From assembly GCF_021462285.1 (NCBI RefSeq), contig NZ_CP082787.1, forward strand, positions 1,054,001 through 1,118,000: DNA of 64,000 nucleotides, written 5' to 3'. Each line of letters starts with the position of its first letter. Positions within the stretch are counted from its first letter, which is position 1. This DNA comes from Serratia entomophila. Lineage in GTDB: Bacteria > Pseudomonadota > Gammaproteobacteria > Enterobacterales > Enterobacteriaceae. Shown here one piece after another: positions 30,465 through 40,909 of the stretch. A program made the position numbers and the translations under genes. The notes below the pieces were generated by a model. It was not told the DNA's origin, ran no database searches, and worked only from the letters and a program-made list of their open reading frames with translations.

Positions 30465-30903
30465 CTAACGACCTCAATTACAAAGGCTCTATTGTCGTTT
30501 CATGTGTGCGGGCATTTTACGGGAAGGTTGCAGTACTGTAAACATGCTTAAGGGAGTGTCAGCGCCTTGTTGACACTTTCTGTTAAGGGGGTCACAGATG
30601 TCACCCTGCGTGACAATTTACCAATGGCAACAACGCGTTGGCACGCTGAATCGTGCCGGGTAGACCCTATGTTAAGGAAAACTAAAGGTATGATGAATCG
30701 GGAGGCGGAAAGTGCTTTTTTAAAATACGCAGGAAAGGTTTATTTAATGTAAAATAATTGTGTCTTAAAGGTGAATTTAATTTTATTTCTGAGTGCGGCA
30801 CGCGGATAAAAAAATAATTTTCGCGACAATTATATTTTTTAACCAAATAAATTCGCTGCGGCGACGCCTTTTGCCGACCGGCGCGAACGCCGGCCGGTCA
30901 GGA
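30465..30903. other. cyo upstream region and ampG 3' flank
   Basis: A 439-bp stretch without a convincing gene. The cyo promoter lies at its left side. The middle (30720-30840) is A+T-rich. A GC stem with GACCGGC / GCCGGTC lies near 30870-30897 just after the ampG stop but lacks a T-run. A 61-codon plus-strand frame at 30567-30752 crosses this regulatory DNA and has no coding signature. Confidence 0.5.
30514..30542 (-). promoter_or_regulatory. Predicted sigma-70 promoter of cyoABCDE
   Basis: On the minus strand TTTACA, a 17-bp spacer and TAAAAT are aligned 50-78 bp before the cyoA start. TGTCA-containing repeats upstream (30557-30625) could be binding sites for regulators; ArcA and Fnr control this operon in E. 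coli, but I did not identify their sites here. Confidence 0.6.
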
Positions 30904-32382
30904 TCATGCCGGCTGAGTGCGGCGCAGCGCCAGATAGTCCAGCAAGCTGCCCATCACGATGCCCACCAGGCTCAGCGCCGCGCCGATCTGCAGCGTGCGG
31001 TCGGCCAGGTTCGGCAGCTGCGTCCAGCCCAGCGCATGGGTAATCAGCAACAGCAGCCACAGCCCCAGCAGCGTACAACCCAGCGTCAGCAGGCGCAACG
31101 CCCAGCGATAGGCGCCGGCGAAGGCGTCGCGCGGCATAAAATCACCGGTCTTTTGGGTGTACTCCAGCGTTTGGCGGCAAATGCCCAGCAGCAGCAGGCC
31201 GGGCAGGGCGGCGGCGATCGAGAATAAATAGAACAGCGCCCAGCCATTGGCCTCGACAAACCAGCCGGCGATCGGGCCGACATACACGCGGCCCACCGCG
31301 GAAAGCGCGGAAAGCAGCGCGAACTGGGTGGCGGAAAACGAGCGGTTGCACAAGGTCATCAGCAGCGCGACGAAGGCCGCGGTGCCCATGCCGCCGCACA
31401 GGTTCTCGAGGAAGATGGCGCTGCCCATGGTGACGATGTTTTTGTCGGTCACCGCCAGGATCCAATAGCCGAGGTTGGACACCGCCTGCAGGATGCCGAA
31501 CAGCATCAGGGCGCGGAACAGGCTGAGCCGTTGCATCAGCACGCCGCCGAACAGCGCGCCGACGATGGTGGCGAACAGGCCGAGGGTTTTGTTCACCAGC
31601 CCCACTTCACCGGCGTCGAAGCCGACGCCGCGGATCAGGAAGGTGGTGCTGAGGCTGCCGGCGAAGGCGTCGCCCATTTTGTACATCACGATCAGCAGCA
31701 GGATCAGCCAGGCGTTGTTGCGCGCAAAGAAATCGCGCAGCGGCGCCACCACCGCCTGTTCCATGGTGCGCGGCGCCGGGATGCTTTCGTCCGGTTCGGG
31801 CGCCATCAGGGTGGCGGCGATGCCGATCAGCATCAGGCCGGCCATCAGCCAATAGGTGGCCTGCCAGCCGAAATAACGGTCCGCCAGCCACAGCGCCAAC
31901 CCGCCGGAAACCAGCATCGCCAGCCGGTAGCCGAGCACCGATATCGCCGCGCCGGCGCCGCGTTCTTCGGCGCTCAGCAGGTCGGTTTTGTAGGCGTCAA
32001 AAACAATATCTTGCGAGGCGGAACAGAACGCCACCAGCACGGCCAGCGCCGCCAACCACCATAAATGCTGGGCCGGCTGCATAAAGCCCATCGCCACTAT
32101 CGCCGCCACCAGCAGAATTTGGCTGATCAACAGCCAGCCGCGCCGCCGCCCGAGGAACGGCGGGGTGTAGCGGTCCATAAAGGGGGACCAGAGAAATTTG
32201 AAGACATAGGCCTGGCCGACCAGCGAGAAGATGCCGATGGTTTTCAGATCGATGTTTTCGACGGTCATCCAGGCTTGCAGCGTGCCGGAGGTCAATGCCA
32301 GCGGCAAACCCGATGCAAAGCCCAGCAGCAGGAGAATGGCGGAGTTACGCTGGGTGAAGATGTTCAGATACTGTTTCGACAT
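30904..32382 (-). CDS. ampG: Muropeptide transporter AmpG
   Basis: An inner-membrane permease that imports anhydro-muropeptides for cell-wall recycling and thereby feeds the inducer of AmpC-type beta-lactamase. It has 492 residues and 12-14 helices in the MFS fold, with FASGLPLALTSGTLQAWM and FLWSPFMDRYTPPFLGRRRGW in the N-terminal part and ENLCGGMGTAAFVALLMTLCN in the middle. It lies downstream of yajG on the same strand with 53 bp between them, as in E. coli. Confidence 0.96.
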   Translation of the reverse strand: MSKQYLNIFTQRNSAILLLLGFASGLPLALTSGTLQAWMTVENIDLKTIGIFSLVGQAYVFKFLWSPFMDRYTPPFLGRRRGWLLISQILLVAAIVAMGFMQPAQHLWWLAALAVLVAFCSASQDIVFDAYKTDLLSAEERGAGAAISVLGYRLAMLVSGGLALWLADRYFGWQATYWLMAGLMLIGIAATLMAPEPDESIPAPRTMEQAVVAPLRDFFARNNAWLILLLIVMYKMGDAFAGSLSTTFLIRGVGFDAGEVGLVNKTLGLFATIVGALFGGVLMQRLSLFRALMLFGILQAVSNLGYWILAVTDKNIVTMGSAIFLENLCGGMGTAAFVALLMTLCNRSFSATQFALLSALSAVGRVYVGPIAGWFVEANGWALFYLFSIAAALPGLLLLGICRQTLEYTQKTGDFMPRDAFAGAYRWALRLLTLGCTLLGLWLLLLITHALGWTQLPNLADRTLQIGAALSLVGIVMGSLLDYLALRRTQPA

Positions 32383-32435
32383 GAGTTCCCTGTCTGTGCC
32401 ACCCGCTTAACCGGGCGGCACAAGGCGTTCGCGGA

Positions 32436-33014
32436 TTAACGCGCGTTCTGCTTGATAAAGTCGTTGACGCTGGTGTCCTGCGCCATATCGGCGATCACGT
32501 CGCCCAGCACGCTGTTGACCGCATCGGTGATTTTTTCGTTGGTGGCGGTGAACGCGCCCTGCACGTTATAGGTGGAGCGGTAGTTCTTCACCTGCTTGTT
32601 GCCGTTCTTCGCCTGGGCGATGATCGAGATATCGGCCTTGGTGGTGATGTTGTAGCGCAGGTTGCCTTCGGCGACGTCGGCATACAGGTTGTTGACCACG
32701 ATCTGCAGATCAACCGCGCCGTCGGCGCCGATCATGTAGCCGCGGGCACCCATTTGTTTCTCCAGCACTTCCTGCAGCAGGAAGCGCAGATCGCGTGATG
32801 GCGTCAGGGCGACCAGCTGGCCGTCGCGGTTCACTTTGGCCAGCGCCTGATCCTTGCGCTGATCGGCGCCGTTAATGCTGAGGGTCACGCCCTGCAACGT
32901 GGGATCCTGCTGCGGCAGCACGATTTTCGGCGTCACGTTCAGGGTGTTGCTGCTGGTCGCGCAGCCGGCCAGCATCAGCGCGGCCAGCAAGGGAAGACAA
33001 AGTTTTTTTAACAT
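32436..33014 (-). CDS. yajG: YajG family lipoprotein
   Basis: A 192-residue lipoprotein, the E. coli YajG length. The lipobox LMLAGC puts the lipidated Cys at 18, followed by Ala (outer-membrane sorting). The body carries the family pattern PKIVLPQQDPTLQGVTLSINGADQRKDQALAKV and ends FIKQNAR. Function unknown. It is upstream of ampG and divergent from bolA. Confidence 0.95.
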   Translation of the reverse strand: MLKKLCLPLLAALMLAGCATSSNTLNVTPKIVLPQQDPTLQGVTLSINGADQRKDQALAKVNRDGQLVALTPSRDLRFLLQEVLEKQMGARGYMIGADGAVDLQIVVNNLYADVAEGNLRYNITTKADISIIAQAKNGNKQVKNYRSTYNVQGAFTATNEKITDAVNSVLGDVIADMAQDTSVNDFIKQNAR

Positions 33015-33329
33015 GTTTACTGTCTCATTCTCGATGGATTTAGTTGTAATCAGAGCGGGATAGCCAACAACGAATTGCCGACATCATAGCATCGCCGCCG
33101 CCCGGTGGAAGCGCCGAACGCGCCTGAGTGGCAAATTTTTACCTGTCGTTGATAAAAACACGCTTTTTTGGCCGGCTCAATCAGATTTGCCCCAAGCGCC
33201 GTGGGGCGTTGGCCATTATTTGCCCGGCAAGAAACAGAAATTTGTCCCGGCGATGGTCTAACCGGGGCAAAACCGGCTAATATTGAACTAGATGGGGACG
33301 GTCCTCTGCCGGTGTTGTAAGGAGATCCT
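33015..33329. other. Divergent yajG-bolA control region
   Basis: A 315-bp gap without a gene between divergent yajG and bolA. CGGCTAATATTGAAC near 33272-33286 lies where the bolA promoter is expected, 45-60 bp before its start. It resembles a stationary-phase style -10 but is not decisive. AAGGAG at 33320-33325 is the bolA ribosome site. Confidence 0.4.
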
Positions 33330-33644
33330 ATGATTCGCGAGCAAATAGAAGCAAAGTTAAGGGCGGCGTTTGAGCCCGCGTATCTGGAAGTCGTTGATGA
33401 AAGCTATCGTCATAACGTTCCGGCGGGCTCAGAAAGCCATTTCAAGGTGGTATTGGTCAGCGATCGCTTTGTCGGCGAACGTTTCCTGACGCGCCACCGC
33501 TCCATCTACGGGGTGTTGTCGGAAGAGCTGGCGGACGGCGTGCATGCGCTGGCATTGCACACCTACACCCTGAAAGAGTGGGAGGGCCTGCAGGATACGG
33601 TGCCGGCTTCGCCACCCTGTCGCGGGGCCGGGACGTTGGCCTGA
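33330..33644 (+). CDS. bolA: BolA family protein
   Basis: BolA partners monothiol glutaredoxins on [2Fe-2S] clusters and acts as a morphology and stress regulator in stationary phase. It has 104 residues. The conserved core is [28 protein letters not shown], with His residues at about 28 and 37 as cluster ligands, then the helix-turn [17 protein letters not shown] and the C-terminal PPCRGAG. An intrinsic terminator follows 67 bp later. Confidence 0.97.
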   Translation: MIREQIEAKLRAAFEPAYLEVVDESYRHNVPAGSESHFKVVLVSDRFVGERFLTRHRSIYGVLSEELADGVHALALHTYTLKEWEGLQDTVPASPPCRGAGTLA

Positions 33645-33710
33645 CGGCTAAAATTTGCGGTATCAGTGGAACTTTGCCCCTGATTTGGGGTATTACTACT
33701 GACGAATTTT

Positions 33711-33739
33711 GGAACGGCCTGCGGGCCGTTTCTGTTTTT
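33711..33739 (+). terminator. Intrinsic terminator after bolA
   Basis: AACGGCC / GGCCGTT with a TGCG loop is followed by TCTGTTTTT. Confidence 0.75.
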
Positions 33740-33853
33740 GACGACGACACGGCCGATGCGCAACCGGGGTCATCGCGGGTCGGTTTTGGCGGCCTTTTGG
33801 CGATCAAATCGGCAAAAGTGTGAGTTTTAGCGCGCCAGCGCCGCCTCGTTTCC

Positions 33854-33882
33854 TCGACTCGCCACGCATGCGCCGCTATAAT
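33854..33882 (+). promoter_or_regulatory. Predicted sigma-70 promoter of tig
   Basis: TCGACT and a consensus TATAAT (33877-33882) are separated by 17 bp, about 128 bp before the trigger factor start. Confidence 0.6.
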
Positions 33883-34010
33883 GTCGCGTCTTATTTTTCC
33901 GGAATGGTTTCGGGACGCTTCTGTCATCAGGGAACTCGGTTCTGTAATGTAGCCGTCCTGGTTCTTGGAACGGAGTTGACCGAGCACTGTGATTTTTTTG
34001 AGGTAACAAG

Positions 34011-35315
34011 ATGCAAGTTTCAGTAGAAACCACTCAAGGCCTTGGGCGCCGTCTCTCTATTACTGTACCGGCTGATACTATCAATCAGGCTGTGAAGAAA
34101 GAGCTGATCAACGCGGCGAAAAGCGTGCGTATCGACGGTTTCCGTAAAGGCAAAGTGCCGATGAACATCGTTGAACAGCGTTACGGCGCCTCTGTTCGCC
34201 AGGACGTGCTGGGCGAAGCGATGCAGCGCAGCTTCGTTGACGCAATCATCAAAGAAAAGATTAATCCGGCCGGCGCGCCAAACTATGTGCCGGGCGAGTA
34301 CAAAGAAGGCGAAGACTTCTCTTTCGCCGTTGAGTTCGAAGTGTATCCGGAAGTTGAGCTGAAAGGCCTGGACAGCATCGAAGTCGAGAAGCCAGTGGTT
34401 GAAGTTAACGACGCTGACGTCGACACCATGCTGGACACCCTGCGCAAGCAGCAGGCGACCTGGAAAGACAGCGATCGCGCAGCAGAAGCTGAAGACCGCG
34501 TGACCGTTGACTTCACCGGTTCTATCGACGGCGAAGAGTTCGAAGGCGGCAAAGCCTCTGATTTCGTTCTGGCCATGGGCCAGGGCCGCATGATCCCAGG
34601 CTTCGAAGAAGGTCTGGTCGGTCACAAGGCCGGTGAAGAATTCACCATCGACGTTAACTTCCCGGAAGACTACCACGCAGAAAACCTGAAGGGCAAAGCG
34701 GCTAAGTTCGCTATCGTTCTGAAGAAAGTGGAAGAGCGCGAGCTGCCTGAGCTGACCGAAGAGTTCATCAAACGTTTCGGCGTGGCTGATGGTTCTGTTG
34801 CCGGTCTGCGCGCCGAAGTGCGTAAAAACATGGAGCGCGAGCTGAAAGGCGCAGTGCGTAACCGCATCAAAACTCAGGCGATCGACGGCCTGGTCAGCGC
34901 TAACGACATCGACGTTCCTGCTGCGCTGATCGACAGCGAAGTAGACGTTCTGCGCCGTCAGGCGGCACAGCGTTTCGGCGGCAACGAGAAGCAAGCGCTG
35001 GAACTGCCACGCGAACTGTTCGAAGAGCAGGCCAAGCGCCGCGTTGTGGTCGGTCTGCTGCTGGGCGAAGTGATCAGCACCAACGATCTGAAAGCTGACG
35101 AAGATCGCGTGAAAACCCTGATCGAAGAAATGGCATCCGCCTACGAAGATCCAAGCGAAGTTGTTGAGTTCTACAGCAAAAATAAAGAGCTGATGAACAA
35201 CATGCGCAACGTTGCTCTGGAAGAACAAGCGGTTGAAGCCCTGCTGGCAAAAGCGAAAGTGACTGAGAAAGCCACTACCTTCAGCGAGCTGATGAACCAA
35301 ACTCAGCAGGCGTAA
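34011..35315 (+). CDS. tig: Trigger factor
   Basis: The ribosome-bound chaperone and prolyl isomerase that meets nascent chains. It has 434 residues. The N-terminal ribosome-binding domain contains the signature GFRKGKVPM near residue 43. The FKBP-type isomerase domain (about 150-245) has [17 protein letters not shown] and [30 protein letters not shown]. The C-terminal helical cradle ends [12 protein letters not shown]. It is the first gene of the conserved tig-clpP-clpX-lon block. Confidence 0.98.
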   Translation: MQVSVETTQGLGRRLSITVPADTINQAVKKELINAAKSVRIDGFRKGKVPMNIVEQRYGASVRQDVLGEAMQRSFVDAIIKEKINPAGAPNYVPGEYKEGEDFSFAVEFEVYPEVELKGLDSIEVEKPVVEVNDADVDTMLDTLRKQQATWKDSDRAAEAEDRVTVDFTGSIDGEEFEGGKASDFVLAMGQGRMIPGFEEGLVGHKAGEEFTIDVNFPEDYHAENLKGKAAKFAIVLKKVEERELPELTEEFIKRFGVADGSVAGLRAEVRKNMERELKGAVRNRIKTQAIDGLVSANDIDVPAALIDSEVDVLRRQAAQRFGGNEKQALELPRELFEEQAKRRVVVGLLLGEVISTNDLKADEDRVKTLIEEMASAYEDPSEVVEFYSKNKELMNNMRNVALEEQAVEALLAKAKVTEKATTFSELMNQTQQA

Positions 35316-35379
35316 TGCCTGTTTGCAGGGGGGCACGCCGTTGCGCCCTCGGGTTCGGCCGCAGAACCCCTGCATGATG

Positions 35380-35416
35380 CAAAAGCCCGTAACCTCCGGT
35401 TGCGGGCTTTTCTTTT
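35380..35416 (+). terminator. Intrinsic terminator after tig
   Basis: AAAAGCCCGTAACC / GGTTGCGGGCTTTT forms a long stem with one mismatch, followed by CTTTT. Confidence 0.9.
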
Positions 35417-35552
35417 GCCACGTTGCTGATTAATCTCAGGTTAAGCGCAGCAATATGCACTATATTTACTCTGTTGCGCCGGGGATTGGCTGGCATGATG
35501 GTTGCCGGCCCAAGAGCATGCGCGGGCGGAAGCGATAAAATCACCGTCTGGG

Positions 35553-35580
35553 CTTGAAAATCCGCCGTCGCTCCCCAATC
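35553..35580 (+). promoter_or_regulatory. Predicted sigma-32 promoter of clpP
   Basis: CTTGAAA at 35553-35559, a 13-bp spacer and CCCCAATC at 35573-35580 match the heat-shock consensus (CTTGAAA, CCCCATNT) closely. E. coli clpPX is sigma-32 dependent, which supports the assignment. Confidence 0.75.
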
Positions 35581-35751
35581 TGTAAAAAAGAATCTGGGGG
35601 CTGTTTGCCAGAATGCGCGGATGCAATAACCGTCGGGTACGGGTGGCGCGGGTCGAGTGCTTGAGCATAGTCATCATGACCGTTCTCAAGTAGAATCGGT
35701 GCATTAGGGTGTAACCCTGGCCGCCAAGGCAATTTCTATTAGGAGACGGTA

Positions 35752-36375
35752 ATGTCATACAGTGGCGAACGAGATCAATTTGCACCTAACATGGCCCTGG
35801 TGCCGATGGTGGTAGAGCAGACTTCACGCGGGGAGCGTTCTTACGACATTTATTCCCGCCTGCTGAAAGAGCGCATTATTTTCCTGACCGGCCAGGTCGA
35901 AGACCATATGGCCAACCTGATTGTGGCGCAAATGCTGTTCCTCGAAGCGGAAAGCCCGGAAAAAGACATTTTCCTCTATATCAACTCGCCGGGTGGCGTG
36001 ATCACCGCAGGCATGTCAATCTATGACACCATGAAGTTCATCAAGCCGGACGTCAGCACCATCTGTATGGGCCAGGCGTGCTCGATGGGCTCCTTCCTGC
36101 TGACCGCCGGCGCCAAGGGCAAGCGTTTCTGCCTGCCGAACTCGCGGGTGATGATTCACCAGCCGCTGGGCGGCTACCAGGGTCAGGCGACGGACATCGA
36201 AATCCATGCGCGTGAAATCCTGAAGGTGAAGGCGCGCATGAACGAGCTGATGGCGGAACATACCGGCCAGTCGCTGGAGCAGATCGAACGCGACACCGAG
36301 CGCGATCGCTTTATGACCGCGGAAGAAGCCGTAGAATACGGTCTGGTTGACGGCATTCTGACACACCGCAGCTAG
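35752..36375 (+). CDS. clpP: ATP-dependent Clp protease proteolytic subunit
   Basis: The serine peptidase that forms the barrel for ClpX and ClpA. It has 207 residues including a short propeptide, identical in length to E. coli. The catalytic triad is Ser111 (GQACSMGSF), His136 ([10 protein letters not shown]) and an Asp near 185. AGGAGA precedes the ATG. It lies 141 bp before clpX, with a structured spacer. Confidence 0.98.
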   Translation: MSYSGERDQFAPNMALVPMVVEQTSRGERSYDIYSRLLKERIIFLTGQVEDHMANLIVAQMLFLEAESPEKDIFLYINSPGGVITAGMSIYDTMKFIKPDVSTICMGQACSMGSFLLTAGAKGKRFCLPNSRVMIHQPLGGYQGQATDIEIHAREILKVKARMNELMAEHTGQSLEQIERDTERDRFMTAEEAVEYGLVDGILTHRS

Positions 36376-36385
36376 AACCACGCGG

Positions 36386-36443
36386 CGCCGATAGACTATA
36401 GTAATCAGAGCGGGCGTGGCTCGCTCTGCTAGGATTATCGGCG
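36386..36443 (+). other. Two-part hairpin in the clpP-clpX spacer
   Basis: An outer stem CGCCGATA (36386-36393) / TATCGGCG (36436-36443) encloses an inner stem CAGAGCG (36406-36412) / CGCTCTG (36422-36428). Both stems are perfect. No T-run follows, so an RNA processing or stability element, or a partial attenuator, is more likely than a terminator. Confidence 0.55.
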
Positions 36444-36516
36444 TTCCCGGTATGAGTTTGGGCGCACTGCCGCCGTGATTTTCCTGCGGGACAAAGACTA
36501 AAGAAGAGGTTTACTG

Positions 36517-37788
36517 ATGACAGATAAGCGCAAAGACGGTTCAGGAAAGCTGCTGTACTGCTCTTTCTGCGGCAAAAGCCAGCATGAAGTGCGTAAGCTG
36601 ATTGCCGGTCCGTCAGTGTATATCTGCGATGAATGTGTTGACCTGTGTAACGACATTATTCGCGAAGAGATTAAAGAAGTTGCCCCGCATCGTGAGCGCA
36701 GTGCGCTGCCGACGCCGCACGAAATCCGCCATCACCTGGATGACTACGTCATTGGCCAGGAACAGGCGAAGAAAGTGCTGGCGGTTGCGGTGTACAACCA
36801 CTACAAACGCCTGCGCAACGGCGATACCAGCAACGGTATCGAGTTGGGCAAGAGCAACATTCTGCTGATTGGCCCGACCGGCAGCGGCAAAACGCTGCTG
36901 GCTGAAACGTTGGCGCGTTTCCTGGATGTGCCGTTCACCATGGCCGACGCCACCACGCTGACCGAAGCCGGTTACGTGGGCGAGGACGTGGAGAATATTA
37001 TCCAGAAGCTGTTGCAGAAGTGTGACTACGACGTGCAGAAAGCACAGCGCGGCATCGTCTATATCGATGAAATCGATAAGATTTCCCGCAAGTCTGACAA
37101 CCCGTCAATCACCCGCGACGTGTCGGGCGAGGGCGTGCAGCAGGCGCTGCTGAAGCTGATCGAAGGCACCATCGCCGCGGTTCCGCCGCAGGGTGGGCGC
37201 AAGCATCCGCAGCAGGAATTCCTGCAGGTCGACACCTCGAAGATCCTGTTTATCTGCGGCGGCGCCTTTGCCGGCCTGGATAAGGTGATCGGGCAGCGCG
37301 TCAATACCGGTTCCGGCATTGGCTTCGGCGCGACCGTCAAGGGCGAATCCGAAAAAGCGACCGAAGGCGAGCTGCTGCTGCAGGCCGAGCCGGAAGATCT
37401 GATCAAGTTCGGCCTGATCCCTGAGTTCATCGGCCGTCTGCCGGTGGTGGCGACGCTGAGCGAGCTGAGCGAAGACGCGCTGATCCAGATCCTGAAAGAG
37501 CCGAAAAATGCGCTGACCAAGCAGTATCAGGCATTGTTCAATCTGGAAGGCGTGGAGCTGGAGTTCCGCGACGAAGCGTTGAACGCCATCGCCAAGAAGG
37601 CTATGGCGCGCAAAACCGGCGCCCGCGGCCTGCGTTCCATCGTGGAAGGCGCGCTGCTCGACACCATGTACGATCTGCCGTCGATGGACAGCGTAGATAA
37701 AGTGGTGATCGACGAGTCGGTGATCGCCGGCCAATCGAAGCCGCTGCTGATTTACGGCAAGCCGGAAGCGCAGGCTTCTGGCGAATAA
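36517..37788 (+). CDS. clpX: ATP-dependent Clp protease ATP-binding subunit ClpX
   Basis: An AAA+ unfoldase that feeds substrates to ClpP. It has 423 residues. The N-terminal zinc-binding domain uses Cys15, Cys18, Cys37 and Cys40. Walker A is GPTGSGKT near residue 120, Walker B is IVYIDEIDK, and the pore loop is [10 protein letters not shown]. The ClpP-docking IGF-type loop falls near [16 protein letters not shown] ribosome site AGAGG precedes the ATG. Confidence 0.98.
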   Translation: MTDKRKDGSGKLLYCSFCGKSQHEVRKLIAGPSVYICDECVDLCNDIIREEIKEVAPHRERSALPTPHEIRHHLDDYVIGQEQAKKVLAVAVYNHYKRLRNGDTSNGIELGKSNILLIGPTGSGKTLLAETLARFLDVPFTMADATTLTEAGYVGEDVENIIQKLLQKCDYDVQKAQRGIVYIDEIDKISRKSDNPSITRDVSGEGVQQALLKLIEGTIAAVPPQGGRKHPQQEFLQVDTSKILFICGGAFAGLDKVIGQRVNTGSGIGFGATVKGESEKATEGELLLQAEPEDLIKFGLIPEFIGRLPVVATLSELSEDALIQILKEPKNALTKQYQALFNLEGVELEFRDEALNAIAKKAMARKTGARGLRSIVEGALLDTMYDLPSMDSVDKVVIDESVIAGQSKPLLIYGKPEAQASGE

Positions 37789-37817
37789 TTCGCCAGCCAA
37801 ACCAGAACGTTAATAGC

Positions 37818-37849
37818 AAAATGGGGGATTTTATCCCCCATTTCTTTTT
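37818..37849 (+). terminator. Intrinsic terminator after clpX
   Basis: AAATGGGGGAT / ATCCCCCATTT with a TTT loop is followed by CTTTTT. It separates clpPX from lon. Confidence 0.9.
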
Positions 37850-37862
37850 CCTGCATTCTTGC

Positions 37863-37891
37863 CGTTGAATGTAAGAGATTCATCCCCATAT
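37863..37891 (+). promoter_or_regulatory. Predicted sigma-32 promoter of lon
   Basis: CGTTGAAT at 37863-37870, 13 bp, then CCCCATAT at 37884-37891, about 90 bp before lon. The same CGTTGAATGT...CATCCCCATATAC arrangement is the known heat-shock promoter of E. coli lon. Confidence 0.85.
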
Positions 37892-37982
37892 ACTCATTAA
37901 CCAGATTTTATGAAACGTTTGATGCTTGCGTCTCATGAGATTCCCCCTCAACCTGGCGGAAATTAAACTAAGAGAGAGCTCT

Positions 37983-40337
37983 ATGAACCCTGAGCGTTCC
38001 GAACGCATTGAAATCCCCGTCTTGCCGTTGCGCGACGTGGTGGTTTATCCGCACATGGTGATCCCGTTATTTGTTGGCCGGGAAAAATCGATTCGGTGCC
38101 TCGAAGCAGCAATGGATCATGATAAAAAGATCATGCTGGTGGCACAGAAAGAGGCCTCAACGGATGAACCTGGCATTAACGACTTATTCTCCGTCGGCAC
38201 AGTAGCGTCTATCTTGCAGATGTTGAAGCTGCCGGACGGCACGGTAAAAGTGTTGGTGGAAGGCCTGCAGCGCGCGCGCATCACCACGCTTTCCGATAGC
38301 GGCGAGCATTTTGCCGCCCAGGCGGAGTACCTCGAATCGCCGGCTATCGACGAGCGCGAGCAGGAAGTGCTGGTGCGCACGGCGATCAATCAGTTTGAAG
38401 GCTATATCAAGCTGAACAAGAAGATCCCACCGGAGGTGCTGACTTCCCTGAACAGCATCGACGACGCCGCACGCCTGGCGGACACCATCGCCGCGCATAT
38501 GCCGCTGAAGCTCAGCGACAAGCAATCGGTGCTGGAGATGTTCGACATTACCGAACGTCTTGAATACCTGATGGCGATGATGGAATCGGAGATCGACCTG
38601 CTGCAGGTTGAAAAGCGCATCCGCAACCGCGTCAAGAAACAGATGGAAAAGAGCCAGCGCGAGTACTATCTGAATGAGCAGATGAAGGCGATTCAGAAAG
38701 AACTGGGCGAGATGGACGACGCGCCGGACGAGCATGAAGCGCTGAAGCGCAAGATTGAAGCGGCCAAAATGCCGAAAGAGGCGCGCGAAAAAACCGAAGC
38801 GGAACTGCAAAAGCTGAAAATGATGTCGCCGATGTCTGCGGAAGCTACCGTGGTGCGCGGCTATATCGACTGGATGCTGCAGGTGCCGTGGAATGCGCGC
38901 AGCAAGGTGAAAAAAGACCTGGTCAAGGCGCAGGAAGTGCTGGATACCGATCACTACGGCCTGGAGCGCGTCAAGGATCGCATCCTTGAGTACCTCGCAG
39001 TGCAGAGCCGCGTCAGCAAAATCAAGGGGCCGATCCTCTGTCTGGTGGGGCCGCCGGGCGTGGGTAAAACCTCGCTGGGGCAGTCGATCGCCAAAGCGAC
39101 CGGCCGCCAGTACGTGCGCATGGCGCTGGGCGGGGTGCGGGACGAAGCGGAAATCCGCGGGCACCGCCGTACCTATATCGGTTCGATGCCGGGCAAGCTG
39201 ATTCAGAAAATGGCCAAGGTAGGGGTGAAGAACCCGCTGTTCCTGCTGGATGAGATCGACAAAATGTCTTCGGACATGCGCGGCGATCCGGCTTCGGCCC
39301 TGCTTGAGGTGCTGGATCCTGAGCAGAACGTGGCGTTTAACGATCACTACCTGGAAGTGGATTACGATCTGTCCGACGTGATGTTCGTGGCCACCTCGAA
39401 CTCGATGAACATTCCTGCGCCGCTGCTGGACCGTATGGAAGTGATCCGCCTGTCGGGTTACACCGAGGACGAGAAGCTCAACATCGCCAAGCAGCACCTG
39501 CTGCCGAAGCAGCTTGAGCGCAACGCACTGAAGAAAGGCGAACTGACGGTAGACGACAGCGCCATCGTCGGCATTATCCGCTTCTACACCCGTGAAGCCG
39601 GGGTGCGTAGCCTGGAGCGTGAAATCTCCAAGCTGTGCCGTAAAGCGGTGAAAACGCTGCTGATGGACAAGAAGATCAAGCACATCGAGATCAACGGCGA
39701 CAACCTGAAGGATTACCTGGGCGTGCAGCGCGTCGACTACGGCCGTGCGGATACCGAAAACCGCGTGGGCGAGGTGACCGGCCTGGCGTGGACGGAAGTG
39801 GGCGGCGATCTGCTGACCATCGAAACCGCCTGCGTGCCGGGCAAGGGCAAGCTGACCTACACCGGCTCCCTGGGTGAAGTGATGCAGGAATCGATTCAGG
39901 CTGCGCTGACCGTGGTGCGTGCGCGCGCGGAAAAACTGGGTATCAACGCTGATTTCTATGAAAAGCGCGACATCCACGTCCACGTGCCGGAAGGGGCGAC
40001 GCCGAAAGACGGGCCGAGCGCCGGTATCGCGATGTGCACCGCGCTGGTGTCTTGCCTGACCGGTAACCCGGTGCGCGCCGATGTGGCGATGACCGGCGAG
40101 ATCACGCTGCGCGGCCAGGTGTTGCCGATCGGCGGCCTGAAAGAGAAGCTGTTGGCGGCGCATCGCGGCGGCATCAAAACCGTGCTGATCCCGTACGAAA
40201 ACAAGCGCGATCTGGAAGAAATCCCGGACAATGTTATTGCCGATCTGGAGATTCATCCGGTGCAGCGAATCGATGAAGTTTTGAACATTGCGTTGCAAAA
40301 CCCGGCCTTCGGCGCATTGCCGGTGGCGGTAAAATAG
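37983..40337 (+). CDS. lon: Lon protease
   Basis: ATP-dependent AAA+ serine protease for misfolded and regulatory proteins. The ATG at 37983 ([20 protein letters not shown]) gives 784 residues, the E. coli length; an upstream in-frame ATG is rejected because it adds unmatched residues. The LON N-domain spans about 1-200. Walker A is [11 protein letters not shown] near residue 356 and Walker B is LFLLDEIDK. The protease dyad is Ser679 in [11 protein letters not shown] and Lys722 near [14 protein letters not shown]. Confidence 0.98.
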   Translation: MNPERSERIEIPVLPLRDVVVYPHMVIPLFVGREKSIRCLEAAMDHDKKIMLVAQKEASTDEPGINDLFSVGTVASILQMLKLPDGTVKVLVEGLQRARITTLSDSGEHFAAQAEYLESPAIDEREQEVLVRTAINQFEGYIKLNKKIPPEVLTSLNSIDDAARLADTIAAHMPLKLSDKQSVLEMFDITERLEYLMAMMESEIDLLQVEKRIRNRVKKQMEKSQREYYLNEQMKAIQKELGEMDDAPDEHEALKRKIEAAKMPKEAREKTEAELQKLKMMSPMSAEATVVRGYIDWMLQVPWNARSKVKKDLVKAQEVLDTDHYGLERVKDRILEYLAVQSRVSKIKGPILCLVGPPGVGKTSLGQSIAKATGRQYVRMALGGVRDEAEIRGHRRTYIGSMPGKLIQKMAKVGVKNPLFLLDEIDKMSSDMRGDPASALLEVLDPEQNVAFNDHYLEVDYDLSDVMFVATSNSMNIPAPLLDRMEVIRLSGYTEDEKLNIAKQHLLPKQLERNALKKGELTVDDSAIVGIIRFYTREAGVRSLEREISKLCRKAVKTLLMDKKIKHIEINGDNLKDYLGVQRVDYGRADTENRVGEVTGLAWTEVGGDLLTIETACVPGKGKLTYTGSLGEVMQESIQAALTVVRARAEKLGINADFYEKRDIHVHVPEGATPKDGPSAGIAMCTALVSCLTGNPVRADVAMTGEITLRGQVLPIGGLKEKLLAAHRGGIKTVLIPYENKRDLEEIPDNVIADLEIHPVQRIDEVLNIALQNPAFGALPVAVK

Positions 40338-40369
40338 TGACGAATCGCAAAAACCATTGATAAAACTTA

Positions 40370-40406
40370 TGCTGGCAAGTCATTTCGTACTTGCCAGTAT
40401 TTTTTT
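40370..40406 (+). terminator. Intrinsic terminator after lon
   Basis: CTGGCAAGT / ACTTGCCAG with an 8-nt loop, followed by TATTTTTTT. Confidence 0.9.
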
Positions 40407-40553
40407 GTACGGCTAAGTTAGAAAGCTATCGGCCCGCGTTTTGCCGCCCAGGCGGTGGCTTGCCAAGGCTCGATGGGATTGATATAACAGCTGCGCTGTC
40501 GTAACCGTAGGGATTTTTCGGTGCGACGATTGAATTCTAGAGGGGATGATAGA

Positions 40554-40826
40554 GTGAATAAGTCACAACTGATCGACAAGATTGCCGCAGGTGCTGATAT
40601 TTCCAAAGCGGCAGCTGGGCGTGCTTTAGACGCAGTAATTGCTTCTGTTACCGACTCCTTGAAAGCAGGGGATGACGTGGCCCTGGTTGGTTTCGGCTCC
40701 TTCACCGTGCGTGAGCGTTCGGCCCGTACCGGCCGCAACCCGCAAACCGGTAAAGAGATCAAAATCGCGGCAGCCAAAGTTCCGGCCTTCCGTGCAGGGA
40801 AAGCGCTGAAAGACGCAGTAAACTGA
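40554..40826 (+). CDS. hupB: DNA-binding protein HU-beta
   Basis: Nucleoid protein that bends DNA as a dimer with HU-alpha. I use the GTG at 40554 ([18 protein letters not shown]), which gives the canonical 90 residues and follows GGGGATGAT. The beta-arm signature [26 protein letters not shown], including the intercalating Pro, is intact. The gene stands alone between lon and ppiD with terminators on both sides. Confidence 0.98.
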   Translation: MNKSQLIDKIAAGADISKAAAGRALDAVIASVTDSLKAGDDVALVGFGSFTVRERSARTGRNPQTGKEIKIAAAKVPAFRAGKALKDAVN

Positions 40827-40909
40827 TAGTTTGCGTCTAACCGTTTAGCGAGACAGGGTTTTGTAATAAACAATCACCTGACGCAACGGTGCTGGTAAGG
40901 TAAGATACA

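Larger units (their letters stand above)
33645..34010. other. bolA-tig intergenic region
   Basis: A 366-bp gap with no supported gene. It holds the bolA terminator and the tig promoter described separately, leaving a tig leader of about 120 nt. Open frames on the minus strand here have no coding features. Confidence 0.5.
35316..35751. other. tig-clpP intergenic region
   Basis: A 436-bp gap without a gene. It holds the tig terminator and a heat-shock promoter for clpP about 170 bp before the start codon, followed by a long leader. Minus-strand frames here read as shadows. Confidence 0.5.

Noticed and set aside
30567..30752. 61-codon plus-strand frame upstream of cyoA
   Set aside because: It crosses the probable cyo regulatory DNA, has no ribosome site and no recognisable protein character.
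33457..33987. 176-codon minus-strand frame over bolA and the tig leader
   Set aside because: It overlaps the conserved bolA gene and the tig promoter, and its composition is typical of a shadow frame.
38184..40298. 704-codon open frame antisense to lon, and similarly long antisense frames opposite secD (3162-4622), dxs (11883-13286), thiI (15184-16737), tig (34020-35375) and amtB (53462-54469)
   Set aside because: High-G+C genes avoid stops on the opposite strand. These frames are His/Arg/Gln-rich, lack ribosome sites and sit entirely inside conserved genes.
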